Shown in pieces: positions 44,120 through 53,341 of a DNA stretch of 64,000 bases. Positions within the stretch are counted from its first letter, which is position 1; every line of letters begins with the position of its first letter. Under the pieces are notes generated by a model. The model had not been told where the DNA came from and searched no databases. It worked only from the letters and a program-made list of their open reading frames with translations. The position numbers and the translations under genes were made by a program. Source of the stretch: Synechococcus sp. PCC 6312. Lineage in GTDB: Bacteria > Cyanobacteriota > Cyanobacteriia > Thermosynechococcales > Thermosynechococcaceae. Location of the stretch: contig NC_019680.1 of assembly GCF_000316685.1 (NCBI RefSeq), positions 2,171,501 through 2,235,500 of the forward strand, in the 5' to 3' direction.

Positions 44120-47100
44120 TTATTTTGTAAAATCACGCTGTCTTTGGAAGAAGGGAACAGCCACCAACATCACCAAAATTAACAGGCCTTGATTGCGCCA
44201 ATGATCACGGACATTGACATTGAACATATAGCCTTGATCCTGATTAAACCGATTGAGGGTCCCCTCCGCTTCATTGATGGCTCGGCTGCGTTGACGGTTC
44301 CATTCGCTATAGTTGTCCTCCCACTCCTTCAGGTCAGCCTGGTATTGATCCATCTGGGCCTGGTAGGCCGGAAAGTTAGCCGGATTGGTGGGAAAAGCAG
44401 GGGCGGGCGGGCGGGTAGGTTCCGGTTCATCAACCTGCGGGACATATTTAGCTCTAATGCCCGGAAAATTACAAGTCTGAAATAAGCCTGGCCCATAACA
44501 GGTACAAGTGGATCGTTGCTGAGCTTCCGTGAGGTTATCCCGTTGAGCCTCAGTTAATTCCTGCCAGCACGGATCTGTAGCAATGCCTTCCCCCAGGCCC
44601 GTCAACGTCACCATAGATTCAAACGGCCATTTAATGACGGTCAAATGGTTGATTACCTGGCCTGGCCAGCCAAAGGAATCTACGGGTTGGATGCCGCCAC
44701 TAAAAATGATTTGGGGCACGAGGAACATCAAAATCAGCAACGGAACAATATTCTGACTGGGAGCAAAGGCAGAGACCAACAATCCCATCGCCATCCCGCC
44801 AAAAATCGCCGTGGCTAGGGTGATAAACATGGCAAAGGTAATGCCCCAATCCCCAGGAATGTCCACGGCCAACTTCGTGACTAGAAGGTAGGTCGCGGCC
44901 TGGTAGAGGGCTAAAACGAGGGCAATGGCAACTTTAGAACCAACATAGGGTACTAATTGCAGGCCAATCATCCGTTCGCGGCGGTAGATTTCCACCTCCT
45001 TGACCAAATCCCGCATGGTCGTCATCGCCCCAATCATGACCGCAATTAGAGTCGTAACAAAAATCATCGTCAAGGCCAGGCCAGCATTCCCGTTGAGCGG
45101 ATCAAATACATCCCGTTGCCAAGAGACAAAGCCCAACATTCCCAGTAACGGGGCAATTAACAACGTCAGAGCTAAATTACTCCGGTCTTGGCTCAGAATG
45201 ACTAAATTCCGCCGCGTCAAAATCAAAAACTGTTGCCAGGCCGAGAGGTGATTTCTTAAGACTGGCTGTAGGTTTTGGGTTCGTTTGGGAGGTTCATCGG
45301 GGATATTTTGCAGGACAGTTTGGCGGGCCACCACATAGTCTTGATACAGTTGGGAATCTCGAAAGGCTTGCTCTAGGGCCTGGGGAGTCGGGGCCTGGGG
45401 ATTTTTTTCCTGATCTAGGGCCCGATAAATCCCGGAAAAGTCATCCAGTTTCAGGCCGGCAAATTCCTCGGTAAATGTGCTGCGAAAATAACTCAGCATT
45501 TGCTCCGGCGGCCCGAAGTACGCTAAGCGCCCCCCCTCAGCCATGTAAATGACTAAGTCACACTCCCGAATATTTTGGGTGGCATGGGTAATCAATAAAA
45601 TCGTCCGCCCCTGATCCGCCAGTTGCCGCAGCAGAAACATCATGTCCGCTTCAGTCCCCGGATCCAGGCCAGAGGTGGCTTCATCAAGGAAAAATAAACT
45701 TGGCTGGGTCAGCAGTTCCGCGCCAATACACACTCGGCGTTGTTGTCCCCCACTTAAGCGACTAATTGGGACATGGCGGCGATGGCTTAACCCCAACTCA
45801 TTCAAGACGGCCTGAACCCGTTCGGCCCGCTCATTGGGGGTGGTATCGGGGGGCATTCGGAGGCGGGCGGCATAATCTAGGGCCTGGGCAACAGAAAGCT
45901 CCTCATGAATAATGTTGCGTTGGGGGACATAGCCCAGTTGGGTTTGATAGGCCTGGTAATTGCGATAAAAGTTGGTGCCATTGACCAAGACCAGGCCAGT
46001 TGTGGCGGGCCGCAGACCATTCAGTGCATCCAGCAGAGTTGATTTACCACTACCACTCGCGCCCAAAATCGCCACAAACTCTTTGGGCAAAATTGATAAG
46101 GATAAATCATGGAGAATGGTGATCTCTTTGCCCACCACTCGATTCAGATGGATCGCATCTAAGCGTAAATGTCCCGATTCGGAGTATTGAGTCAGGGTTT
46201 CATCAATGTTCAGGACAAAGCGTTCACAGCCAATCCTGATACTGTCGCCAACCCGTAATAAAGTTGGTTCACTCACTCGTCGCCCATTGATATACGTCCC
46301 ATTACTCGAACCCAAATCGGTCAGAATAAATTCGCGACCACGGTGCTCAATCTTGGCCTGGAAACGGGAAACGGTTGGGTGACTGATTTGTAAATGATTG
46401 GCTGGATCACGCCCGATTGTAAATTCAACATTTCCAACTAATGACAGGGTTTTAATCGGCACAGTTGCAGTTGCCACGGCCTGGGGATTGGGGGTGAGGA
46501 GGGTGGCTTTAACATCAGGATTAATCTCGGTTGGTGGTAGGAAGAATAATTGACGGGGCTGACGATCAATCTGTTGGGGATACTCTAAACCCATGTACAT
46601 GACAGTCGTTTTATCCGCAAGTTCATATTCATCGCCAATCTGAAGCAGAGTTTCAGAGGTTGACAGCAACTCCGTTAGATCTGTAATCGCGAGGTAATGA
46701 CCACAATCTCTGATCCGTAAATGACAAGGAGCAATATCCACTCCCTCCACCGCAATATCACAGGCCGGGTGAGATCCCAAAAGGCAAACGGCATCCATCA
46801 TCCCCCAATTTTGCGACCACTTCCGGGTATTCACCTCTAGGACTGGCACTTGACCATTGCGTTGAAATAATTCATCAGACTGAGTAGTTGTTTGCCCCTC
46901 ATCTTGGTGTTGCCAACGCAAACGAAAACGCAATGCTGAATTACCGAAAGTAATCAAATCTCCGTCAGTTAGGGGGTGGGGTGTATTTGACTGTAACTTT
47001 GCATCGTTCAGGCGCGTCCCTGCCTTACTGCCAACATCAACCAAAACATAACCGGCCTCTACCCGTTCAATCCGAGCATGGTAGCGAGATACAGCAATAT

Positions 47101-47215
47101 CATTGAGGACTAAGTCGTTATCCGCAGCCCGCCCAATCGTCAGAATTGATGGACTAATATTGAGTCCTTGTTTACTCACAGACTTAACAAACTCTAGCCA
47201 AGCTCTTTGACTCAT
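44120..47215 (-). CDS. FHA-domain ABC transporter (ABCG-like ATPase fused to ABC-2 permease)
   Basis: A 1031-residue protein. FHA domain 1 (about 24-98) has GRAADNDLVLND and SRYHARIE. A second, degenerate FHA-like segment (about 145-215) follows. FHA domain 3 (about 266-338) has GRDPANHLQISH and SSNGTYING. The ATPase has Walker A GASGSGKST (385-393), signature LSGGQQRRVCIG and Walker B LFFLDEATSGLD. An ABC-2 type permease with six or so helices fills the C-terminal part, interrupted by a long external loop with Cys and Pro. This half-size layout resembles ABCG exporters. FHA domains suggest control by Ser/Thr phosphorylation; substrate unknown. Confidence 0.93.
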   Translation of the reverse strand: MSQRAWLEFVKSVSKQGLNISPSILTIGRAADNDLVLNDIAVSRYHARIERVEAGYVLVDVGSKAGTRLNDAKLQSNTPHPLTDGDLITFGNSALRFRLRWQHQDEGQTTTQSDELFQRNGQVPVLEVNTRKWSQNWGMMDAVCLLGSHPACDIAVEGVDIAPCHLRIRDCGHYLAITDLTELLSTSETLLQIGDEYELADKTTVMYMGLEYPQQIDRQPRQLFFLPPTEINPDVKATLLTPNPQAVATATVPIKTLSLVGNVEFTIGRDPANHLQISHPTVSRFQAKIEHRGREFILTDLGSSNGTYINGRRVSEPTLLRVGDSIRIGCERFVLNIDETLTQYSESGHLRLDAIHLNRVVGKEITILHDLSLSILPKEFVAILGASGSGKSTLLDALNGLRPATTGLVLVNGTNFYRNYQAYQTQLGYVPQRNIIHEELSVAQALDYAARLRMPPDTTPNERAERVQAVLNELGLSHRRHVPISRLSGGQQRRVCIGAELLTQPSLFFLDEATSGLDPGTEADMMFLLRQLADQGRTILLITHATQNIRECDLVIYMAEGGRLAYFGPPEQMLSYFRSTFTEEFAGLKLDDFSGIYRALDQEKNPQAPTPQALEQAFRDSQLYQDYVVARQTVLQNIPDEPPKRTQNLQPVLRNHLSAWQQFLILTRRNLVILSQDRSNLALTLLIAPLLGMLGFVSWQRDVFDPLNGNAGLALTMIFVTTLIAVMIGAMTTMRDLVKEVEIYRRERMIGLQLVPYVGSKVAIALVLALYQAATYLLVTKLAVDIPGDWGITFAMFITLATAIFGGMAMGLLVSAFAPSQNIVPLLILMFLVPQIIFSGGIQPVDSFGWPGQVINHLTVIKWPFESMVTLTGLGEGIATDPCWQELTEAQRDNLTEAQQRSTCTCYGPGLFQTCNFPGIRAKYVPQVDEPEPTRPPAPAFPTNPANFPAYQAQMDQYQADLKEWEDNYSEWNRQRSRAINEAEGTLNRFNQDQGYMFNVNVRDHWRNQGLLILVMLVAVPFFQRQRDFTK

Positions 47216-47342
47216 GGGCGGCCTTAATTAATTTCCCAGATCAGAAACTGCCTGCTAGTTTACCGGATTTTGGCGGGTGGGCCTAATTTTCCCCTAATCG
47301 TTAACAATAAGAACAGCAGTGATGTAGTTAGCCTGAAAACCC

Positions 47343-48317
47343 ATGGATATCAAACGCGGCTTTGTGGAAACCATCGGTAACACCCCTCTGATTCGTCTCA
47401 ATAGTGTTAGCGAGGCCACCGGCTGCGAAATTTTGGGCAAAGCGGAGTTTCTCAATCCAGGGGGTTCGGTTAAGGATCGGGCGGCCTTGTTCATCATTGA
47501 AGATGCCGAAGCCAAGGGGTTGCTAAAACCGGGGGGAACTGTTGTCGAAGGGACAGCCGGAAATACGGGCATTGGCCTGGCCCATATTTGTAATGCTAAG
47601 GGCTATAAATGTTTGATTATTATTCCTGATACTCAATCTCAGGAGAAAATTGATACACTTCGGACTTTAGGGGCAGAAGTTCGCACCGTACCGGCTGTTC
47701 CTTATAAAGACCCTAATAATTACGTCAAGCTCTCAGGCCGGGTGGCGGCGGAATTAGACAATGCCATTTGGGCCAATCAGTTTGATAACTTAGCCAATCG
47801 CCAGGCCCACTATGTCACGACTGGCCCAGAAATTTGGCAGCAAACAGAGGGAAACATTGATGCTTGGGTCGCAGCGACAGGAACGGGCGGAACCTATGCC
47901 GGGGTTGCTCTTTACCTGAAAGAAAAAAATCCAGCTATTCAAACTGTTCTGGCGGATCCCTATGGTAGTGGTCTTTACAGTTACACCAAAACTGGGGAGA
48001 TCAAATTAGAAGGTAACTCCATCACCGAGGGGATTGGCAATAGTCGGGTCATGGCCAACATGGAAAATGTCCCGATTGATGAGGCGATTCGGGTCAGTGA
48101 TCAAGTAGCAGTGGATCTGGTCTATCAACTCCTACGTCAAGATGGGCTGTTTATGGGTGGCTCGGTGGGGATCAATGTTGGGGCGGCGGTGGCTTTAGCA
48201 GAAAAATTAGGCCCCGGCCATACGATTGTGACGGTTTTATGTGACAGTGGCTCTCGCTACCAATCGCGGTTATTTAATCCGGCCTGGTTGGCGACTAAAG
48301 GGTTGGTCATGCCATAG
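47343..48317 (+). CDS. cysK: Cysteine synthase A (O-acetylserine sulfhydrylase)
   Basis: A 324-residue fold type II PLP enzyme. The PLP lysine lies in NPGGSVKDRAALFII (about residue 43), the substrate loop is EGTAGNTGIGLAH (usual form TSGNTG, here TAGNTG), and the phosphate cup is ATGTGGTYAG. It makes cysteine from O-acetylserine and sulfide. The TAGNTG variant and GSVGINVG near the end suggest a specific clade, so another beta-replacement substrate is possible. Its 3' end overlaps xseA by 61 bases on the opposite strand. Confidence 0.92.
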   Translation: MDIKRGFVETIGNTPLIRLNSVSEATGCEILGKAEFLNPGGSVKDRAALFIIEDAEAKGLLKPGGTVVEGTAGNTGIGLAHICNAKGYKCLIIIPDTQSQEKIDTLRTLGAEVRTVPAVPYKDPNNYVKLSGRVAAELDNAIWANQFDNLANRQAHYVTTGPEIWQQTEGNIDAWVAATGTGGTYAGVALYLKEKNPAIQTVLADPYGSGLYSYTKTGEIKLEGNSITEGIGNSRVMANMENVPIDEAIRVSDQVAVDLVYQLLRQDGLFMGGSVGINVGAAVALAEKLGPGHTIVTVLCDSGSRYQSRLFNPAWLATKGLVMP

Positions 48318-49549
48318 CTGGGGATAATCTTTTCGACTCGAACTTTAACCTGTCCTTGAGCCAAGTGGAGGGTCAAAAGCTCCCCAGATTTGAGGTCATT
48401 GGCCTGGCTGACGGTATGCCCTGATGCTTGACAGGCAATCGCATAACCCCGATTCAAAATGGCCTGGGGGTTTAGGCCCTGCAATCGCTCCCTTAAGAGT
48501 TGATGGTGATGAGATTCCCTTTGCCATTCACCAAGGGCTGCCTGCTGAAGTTGGGTTTTGAGACGCTGAAGGTGTTGTTGTTCCCAGTGCAGCGTTTGCT
48601 GAATGCCAACCCGTTTAAGCCGTTGCTGTTGCTGTTGCCAAATCCTGTGGGTGGTTTGCCACTGAACCTGGAGCACAGTCTGGAGTCTAGCCACCCGTTG
48701 CTGATGCTCTTGATAAAGGTCAGCCAAACTAGGAACAGCTAATTGGGCCGCAGCAGTGGGGGTATGGGCGCAAACATCGGCAGCTAAATCTGCGAGGGTC
48801 TCATCCCGTTGGTGGCCAATCCCAGCAATAATCGGTATCTGACATTGAGCAATGGCCCGCACAACCCGCTCATCATTAAAACACCCTAAGTCTTCTTTGG
48901 CTCCCCCCCCGCGGGACAAAATAATCACCTCGGCCCGGCCATCGGCCTGTATCCGCTGAAGAGCAGCAACAATCGAGTCTGGCGCGAGCTCCCCCTGCAC
49001 TAAAGCGGGCGACAGGAGTACCTTCAGGCCGGGATAACGATTTTTGAGGGTGCGTTGAATATCCCCCCAGGCCGCGGCCCGCATAGAGGTGACAACGGCA
49101 ATGACTTGAGGATGGTTAGGGAGGGGGCGTTTGCGTTCTGGATCAAAGCATCCGGCAGCTGCGAGGCGATCTTTCAATTGCTTCAGTCTCAGGGCTTGTA
49201 AGCCTTCCCCAGCTGGTAATACCTGCCAGGCCGTGAGGCGATAGGTGCCCCGGGCTCCATAGACCTGGATTCTACCAATAATAATAACTTGCTCACCGGG
49301 TGAAGGCGTTGTGACTAATTTACGCAGAGAAGACTGCCAGACCACACATTGGATTGTGGCTTGAGTCGTGGGATCACTGAGGGTAAAGAACAAGCCGCTC
49401 GGGTAGGGATTTACACTGGAAACCTCCCCCGTCACGCAGACTTGAATCAGTTCTGGATCCTGCTCGAGAATTCCCCGGATATAGTCCGTTAACTCAGCGA
49501 CAGTCTGAACGGTTGGCGGAATGAGTAAATCAGGGTTATGAGTGAGCAT
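48257..49549 (-). CDS. xseA: Exodeoxyribonuclease VII large subunit
   Basis: About 430 residues from the ATG at 49549; an in-frame GTG at 49564 would add five. The N-terminal OB-fold (VCVTGEVSSVNPYPSGLFFT) is followed by the catalytic domain with IAVVTSMRAAAWGDIQRTL, ILSRGGGAKEDLGCFNDERV and GIGHQRDETLADLAAD, then a coiled-coil region and a C-terminal segment. XseA with the small subunit XseB degrades single-stranded DNA. No xseB is visible nearby. Its last 61 bases lie inside the antisense cysK end. Confidence 0.94.
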   Translation of the reverse strand: MLTHNPDLLIPPTVQTVAELTDYIRGILEQDPELIQVCVTGEVSSVNPYPSGLFFTLSDPTTQATIQCVVWQSSLRKLVTTPSPGEQVIIIGRIQVYGARGTYRLTAWQVLPAGEGLQALRLKQLKDRLAAAGCFDPERKRPLPNHPQVIAVVTSMRAAAWGDIQRTLKNRYPGLKVLLSPALVQGELAPDSIVAALQRIQADGRAEVIILSRGGGAKEDLGCFNDERVVRAIAQCQIPIIAGIGHQRDETLADLAADVCAHTPTAAAQLAVPSLADLYQEHQQRVARLQTVLQVQWQTTHRIWQQQQQRLKRVGIQQTLHWEQQHLQRLKTQLQQAALGEWQRESHHHQLLRERLQGLNPQAILNRGYAIACQASGHTVSQANDLKSGELLTLHLAQGQVKVRVEKIIPSYGMTNPLVANQAGLNNRDW

Positions 49550-49610
49550 GGGTAGGGAGGGCACATTTTCTGCTCGTAAGGTAGCAAATTCCCACCTCTA
49601 GGGGCTGCAT

Positions 49611-50027
49611 CTAAGCTGGGGAAAGTTTGTTAATTGCTTCTAGAAAGATCGTGATTGTCGCCGCAGTTCCCACCCCAAACATTAGAGAACGCCCCAGAGG
49701 AATATTGGCGATATAGCAAATAGAGTAGAAAAAGCGACTGATAACAAAGGCTATGGCCGCAATTTCAGCAGTGGTACTCGTCACCCCAGCCACCAAGGCC
49801 ACTAGAACGGCAGCGGCAAAGGGACTAAAGGTTTCAAAAGAGTTTTGATGGGCCCAGGCCGCCCGTTGTGCCATCGGTGATAATTTATCGAACAACGCCC
49901 GCGGGGCCGCAATATCAAACCCGGCCTGGAAGCGACCATAGGCAACCACAGCATAGGGAAAGTAAATCAGGAAACTGGCGAGGAACAGGGAGCAGGCTAA
50001 GACCCAAGGCACAGACAAGTTGAGCAT
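49611..50027 (-). CDS. MAPEG family membrane protein
   Basis: A 138-residue protein with four membrane helices. The motif AQRAAWAHQNSFETFSPFAAAV (in parts: AHQNSFETF) is the conserved MAPEG segment, and the C-terminal ISRFFYSICYIANIPLGRSL matches the family as well. Eukaryotic members are glutathione-dependent enzymes of eicosanoid metabolism; bacterial function is mostly unknown. It lies 61 bases upstream of xseA on the same strand. Confidence 0.9.
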   Translation of the reverse strand: MLNLSVPWVLACSLFLASFLIYFPYAVVAYGRFQAGFDIAAPRALFDKLSPMAQRAAWAHQNSFETFSPFAAAVLVALVAGVTSTTAEIAAIAFVISRFFYSICYIANIPLGRSLMFGVGTAATITIFLEAINKLSPA

Positions 50028-50078
50028 AATAAAAATTTAACGTTGGATGAGAAAATTACTGATCAACATTTGCCCCTG

Positions 50079-50951
50079 TTAGGCATTTACGACCTGGGAG
50101 GTGGGCAGCCCAGTCCGAGTCAAAGAAGGAGCGTTATGACTACAGAGAACTTCACAGGAATTGTTTGGGCTTTCAATCAGCTTAATTTTGTGGAGTTGCG
50201 CCCCCAGGCCCCGGACTGGTTCTTGTAGAAGGTCGCGAATGTGAATGGCAATATTTTCGGCGGTGGGGACAACCTGGGCAAAGTAGGCAATGTCTTTATT
50301 CAAAAATGTATGGTCAAAGGGTTCAACAATGTGATCCTTGATCAATGCTTCTAGGGCGACTAAATCCACAATCATGCCGGTGCGGGGGTTGATTTCTCCC
50401 TTGATCGTGACCTCTAGATGATAGTTGTGGCCATGACCATGGGGGCGGGCGCATTTGCCGTAGATTTTTGTATTGTCTTCTAAGCTCAGGTCATCGAGGG
50501 CAAGACGGTGGGCGGCACTGAAGTGGGTACTGACAGATAAGTAGGCTTCCATAGCATTTCCTTGGTACTCGGCCCAAAGCCGGGGATGTTCATAAAGTTG
50601 AATGTTCACAAGGGGGAGATGGGGGGAGAGTCGCTGCCAAATGGCGTAGGCAATAAATTCTGTCGTGGGTAGGGTTTGTTGAAACTCCGGCCAGGCCTGG
50701 TTGAGAAAGGAAAAATTTAACGGCTTAATTACTTCTTGACGAATAATATGTTTCACATCAGAAAGATTCAAGACCATGCCGTACTCGTCCAACGGGCCAG
50801 CCATTGAAACATAAAGCTCGTAGTTGTGGCCATGGCCGGGAAAATTAGCACAAGCCCCAAAATTAGCAATATTCTCCGCCTCAGATCGTTCTGGTAGCCA
50901 ATAGCGATGACTGGCGGAAAACTCAGCCCGGCGATTGATAATACAATCCAT
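50079..50951 (-). CDS. Tandem 6-carboxytetrahydropterin/6-pyruvoyltetrahydropterin synthase family protein
   Basis: A 290-residue protein made of two T-fold domains of the QueD/PTPS family. Domain 1 (about 1-125) has FSASHRYW, FGACANFPGHGHNYEL. Domain 2 (about 135-275) has FSAAHRLALDD, YGKCARPHGHGHNYHL and TAENIAIHIRDLL. Both keep the zinc-binding histidines and the catalytic cysteine, so both may be active. Single-domain members make 6-carboxytetrahydropterin for queuosine or act in pterin synthesis. Double-domain forms seem common in cyanobacteria, which make glucosylated biopterin. Single gene. Confidence 0.9.
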   Translation of the reverse strand: MDCIINRRAEFSASHRYWLPERSEAENIANFGACANFPGHGHNYELYVSMAGPLDEYGMVLNLSDVKHIIRQEVIKPLNFSFLNQAWPEFQQTLPTTEFIAYAIWQRLSPHLPLVNIQLYEHPRLWAEYQGNAMEAYLSVSTHFSAAHRLALDDLSLEDNTKIYGKCARPHGHGHNYHLEVTIKGEINPRTGMIVDLVALEALIKDHIVEPFDHTFLNKDIAYFAQVVPTAENIAIHIRDLLQEPVRGLGAQLHKIKLIESPNNSCEVLCSHNAPSLTRTGLPTSQVVNA

Positions 50952-51035
50952 AGAAAAGAGATAAAGATTTATGAAAGAGAATTAAATCTTCCTTAACATT
51001 CTATCCTAAGGATTCGGCCATTTTGCCTGGTGAGT

Positions 51036-51746
51036 CTAAACAGTGGGAGCGGTTGAGCAAAGGGCTTTTTCTGGAGACTCCAGATCAACAAGGGCCTGGG
51101 TCAAGTCTTGGGTGAGGGCCGTTGCAGCTTGTTTGGAATTTTGCCAAGGATAGGTTGCCACTGAAAGGGGTTGGCCAATCCGAATTGTAACGCTGGCATG
51201 CCATTGGGGGATTGCAGGGGCATATTGGATCGCGACGGGGAGAATCTTAACATCGGGCTTTGGGCGGACAGCGGCAGCTTGGAGGGCAATCCGGGCTAGG
51301 CCTGGGCGAATTTCCGTCAGCTTTTGGTTGCGAAAAATATTACCTTCCGGGAACAGGACTAGGGCTTGACCGTGGCGGAGAAGATCGACAGCGGTGCGAA
51401 CGGAAGCAACCCCAGGCCGGGAGGTGTTGACCGGAAATCCCCCGAAATGGCGAATAATCAATCCCTGTAGACCCAACATCTCATTATGGGAAACCATGAA
51501 AAATAAATCCCGTCCAGTTACCGGCCGACCCATGACATAGGGAATCAGCAAACCATCCCAGCGAGAGCGATGGGTCGGGGCAATAATGACTGGGCCGGTG
51601 AGGGGAACATAGTCTTGACCCGTCACCTCAATCTGACGGAAATAGTGACGCAGTAAACCATCCCCAGCAGCCCAATACAAAAAGCGGGCCAACCCAGGGG
51701 AAACGTTGGGGGTAATGGTTGGAGAGGTATCCAGTAAATCAAACAA
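51036..51746 (-). CDS. plsC: 1-acyl-sn-glycerol-3-phosphate acyltransferase family protein
   Basis: A 236-residue PlsC-family enzyme. Catalytic motif THRSRWD (HX4D) lies near residue 57 and the substrate motif LFPEGNIFRN near 131; GGFPVNTSRPG and a PVAIQYAP block follow. It should acylate lysophosphatidate at the membrane to give phosphatidate. No clear membrane helix. Cyanobacteria carry several PlsC-like genes, so exact acyl specificity is unknown. Confidence 0.9.
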   Translation of the reverse strand: MFDLLDTSPTITPNVSPGLARFLYWAAGDGLLRHYFRQIEVTGQDYVPLTGPVIIAPTHRSRWDGLLIPYVMGRPVTGRDLFFMVSHNEMLGLQGLIIRHFGGFPVNTSRPGVASVRTAVDLLRHGQALVLFPEGNIFRNQKLTEIRPGLARIALQAAAVRPKPDVKILPVAIQYAPAIPQWHASVTIRIGQPLSVATYPWQNSKQAATALTQDLTQALVDLESPEKALCSTAPTV

Positions 51747-51905
51747 TAACCTTAGCTCCGACTTTCAGGACAAGGACATTTCCAGAGGAAGGACAACCTG
51801 CCTTAGTACCTTAATGGAGAATGAATTAGCCGCAAGAATCGTATGGATCAGTTTGTCAATTGAACCCTGTGAACCCTGACCCCAGCCAAGGGGGGAAAGA
51901 ACCCT

Positions 51906-52478
51906 CTAGTTACGGGCAATACTTAAAATCCAAGTCCCGATGTAGCGCATCAGGGGGATATCTCCAGGGGAGCTAATCCGAGCATTGAAGTAGTACATTC
52001 CACCTACTTGCGGATTACGCACATTGGAAATCACCACTTGGACATCTTTACCAGCCGGAATCGGTTCTGCGGGAGTAATGTCAATAACTCGATTATCCTG
52101 ATCCACGGTTGCTTCGGCTAAGGGCATTACCTCACCGGGATCCCGACGTAAACTAAACAAGCTGTTATTGGAAGTTCCCCCTGTACGTAGCTCAATACTT
52201 TTGGCATTAAAGTGGCCATCAAAATAATCGGGATAGGTGATATTGATCCGATTAATCGCGACATTTTGCTTGCCCAATCGCAACCAATAACGGTCGTTCA
52301 TAAAGCCAGGTGTGCCATATTCCAAGTAGTAGCGGAGTTGTTGTTTGCCGGAAGGGCCGTCTCCCCAATTAAAGGTAAACCCAGGATTCGATTGGGCATA
52401 CACCACGACCGGCACGGCCACCGTAGCTAAACATCCTACGGCTAGAGCTAACGGAAAAATGCGGGTTTGTACGGCCAT
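51906..52478 (-). CDS. DUF2808 secreted protein
   Basis: About 190 residues from the ATG at 52478; AGG lies 8 bases upstream and an in-frame TTG at 52493 is possible. A signal peptide ends near VVVYA-QSNPG. The mature domain contains WLRLGKQNVAINRINITYPDYFDG, FSLRRDPGEV and VQVVISNVRNPQVGGMYYF, written here in parts of the family pattern of DUF2808 (each block shorter than the domain). The family is common in cyanobacteria and of unknown function, probably periplasmic. Monocistronic. Confidence 0.88.
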   Translation of the reverse strand: MAVQTRIFPLALAVGCLATVAVPVVVYAQSNPGFTFNWGDGPSGKQQLRYYLEYGTPGFMNDRYWLRLGKQNVAINRINITYPDYFDGHFNAKSIELRTGGTSNNSLFSLRRDPGEVMPLAEATVDQDNRVIDITPAEPIPAGKDVQVVISNVRNPQVGGMYYFNARISSPGDIPLMRYIGTWILSIARN

Positions 52479-52705
52479 AAGATACCTACTCAAGACGAAA
52501 ATACACCTAGGTGACTAGAGATGTGAGGAAAGACTTGTTCACACCAGGCCTCTCAGACAATCAGCCCTCTTAGAAAGTTCCCGATAAGATCCCAGGTAGG
52601 AGCGGCCCAAGAGCAAACAGGCTTAACAAATTGACAAAGAAGCTAAATGTATCCTAGCTGGAATTGGAAGAAATAGTTAAATTTCCCCCTAGGATTAGAC
52701 AAGTT

Positions 52706-53341
52706 ATGATGAATACAGAAATTCGTTCAATACAAGGCGCGATGCAGCAAGTTAATAGGGTTCAGGGGCGAGGTATTGTTTTACGGGGCAATGATATTGA
52801 CACAGACCGAATTATCCCGGCTCGGTTTTTGCGCTGTGTGACCTTTGATGGCCTGGGATCCCAGGTTTTTGCTGATGATCGTCTCCAGGCCCAGGGACAG
52901 CACCCCTTTGACCAACCCCAATTTCAGGGGGCCAATATTCTCGTCACCAATGCCAATTTTGGGTGTGGCTCCAGCCGTGAACATGCTCCCCAGGCCCTCT
53001 TGAAGTGGGGCATCCAGGCCGTAGTTGGAGAAAGCTTTGCCGAGATTTTTTTAGGAAACTGTGTCTCCCTTGGCGTTCCTTGTGTCACAGCAACTGCAGC
53101 AGCCATTAACCAACTCCAAACGGCTATTGAAACAGACCCCAATTTAGCCCTTGCTCTTGATTTAGATCAAATGCTTGTCACCTTTGGCCAGTCCCAAATT
53201 AGCCTGGTCATGGGAGAAGGGATCCGGCAAATGTTTCGTTCCGGCCAATGGGATGCCTGTGGTCAATTAGTGGCCCAAGGGGCACAGATTCGGACAGTGG
53301 CGGCAAATTTACCTTATCTGGCCTGGGCTGAGGCTCTATAG
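52706..53341 (+). CDS. leuD: 3-isopropylmalate dehydratase small subunit
   Basis: About 211 residues from the ATG at 52706; the TTG at 52664 or ATG at 52742 are also in frame. The swivelling domain of the aconitase superfamily: NDIDTDRIIPARFL, TNANFGCGSSREHAPQAL and SFAEIFLGNCVSLGVP. With LeuC it isomerises 2- and 3-isopropylmalate in leucine synthesis. No leuC is nearby. Its 3' end overlaps the convergent ABC ATPase gene by 6 bases. Confidence 0.93.
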   Translation: MMNTEIRSIQGAMQQVNRVQGRGIVLRGNDIDTDRIIPARFLRCVTFDGLGSQVFADDRLQAQGQHPFDQPQFQGANILVTNANFGCGSSREHAPQALLKWGIQAVVGESFAEIFLGNCVSLGVPCVTATAAAINQLQTAIETDPNLALALDLDQMLVTFGQSQISLVMGEGIRQMFRSGQWDACGQLVAQGAQIRTVAANLPYLAWAEAL

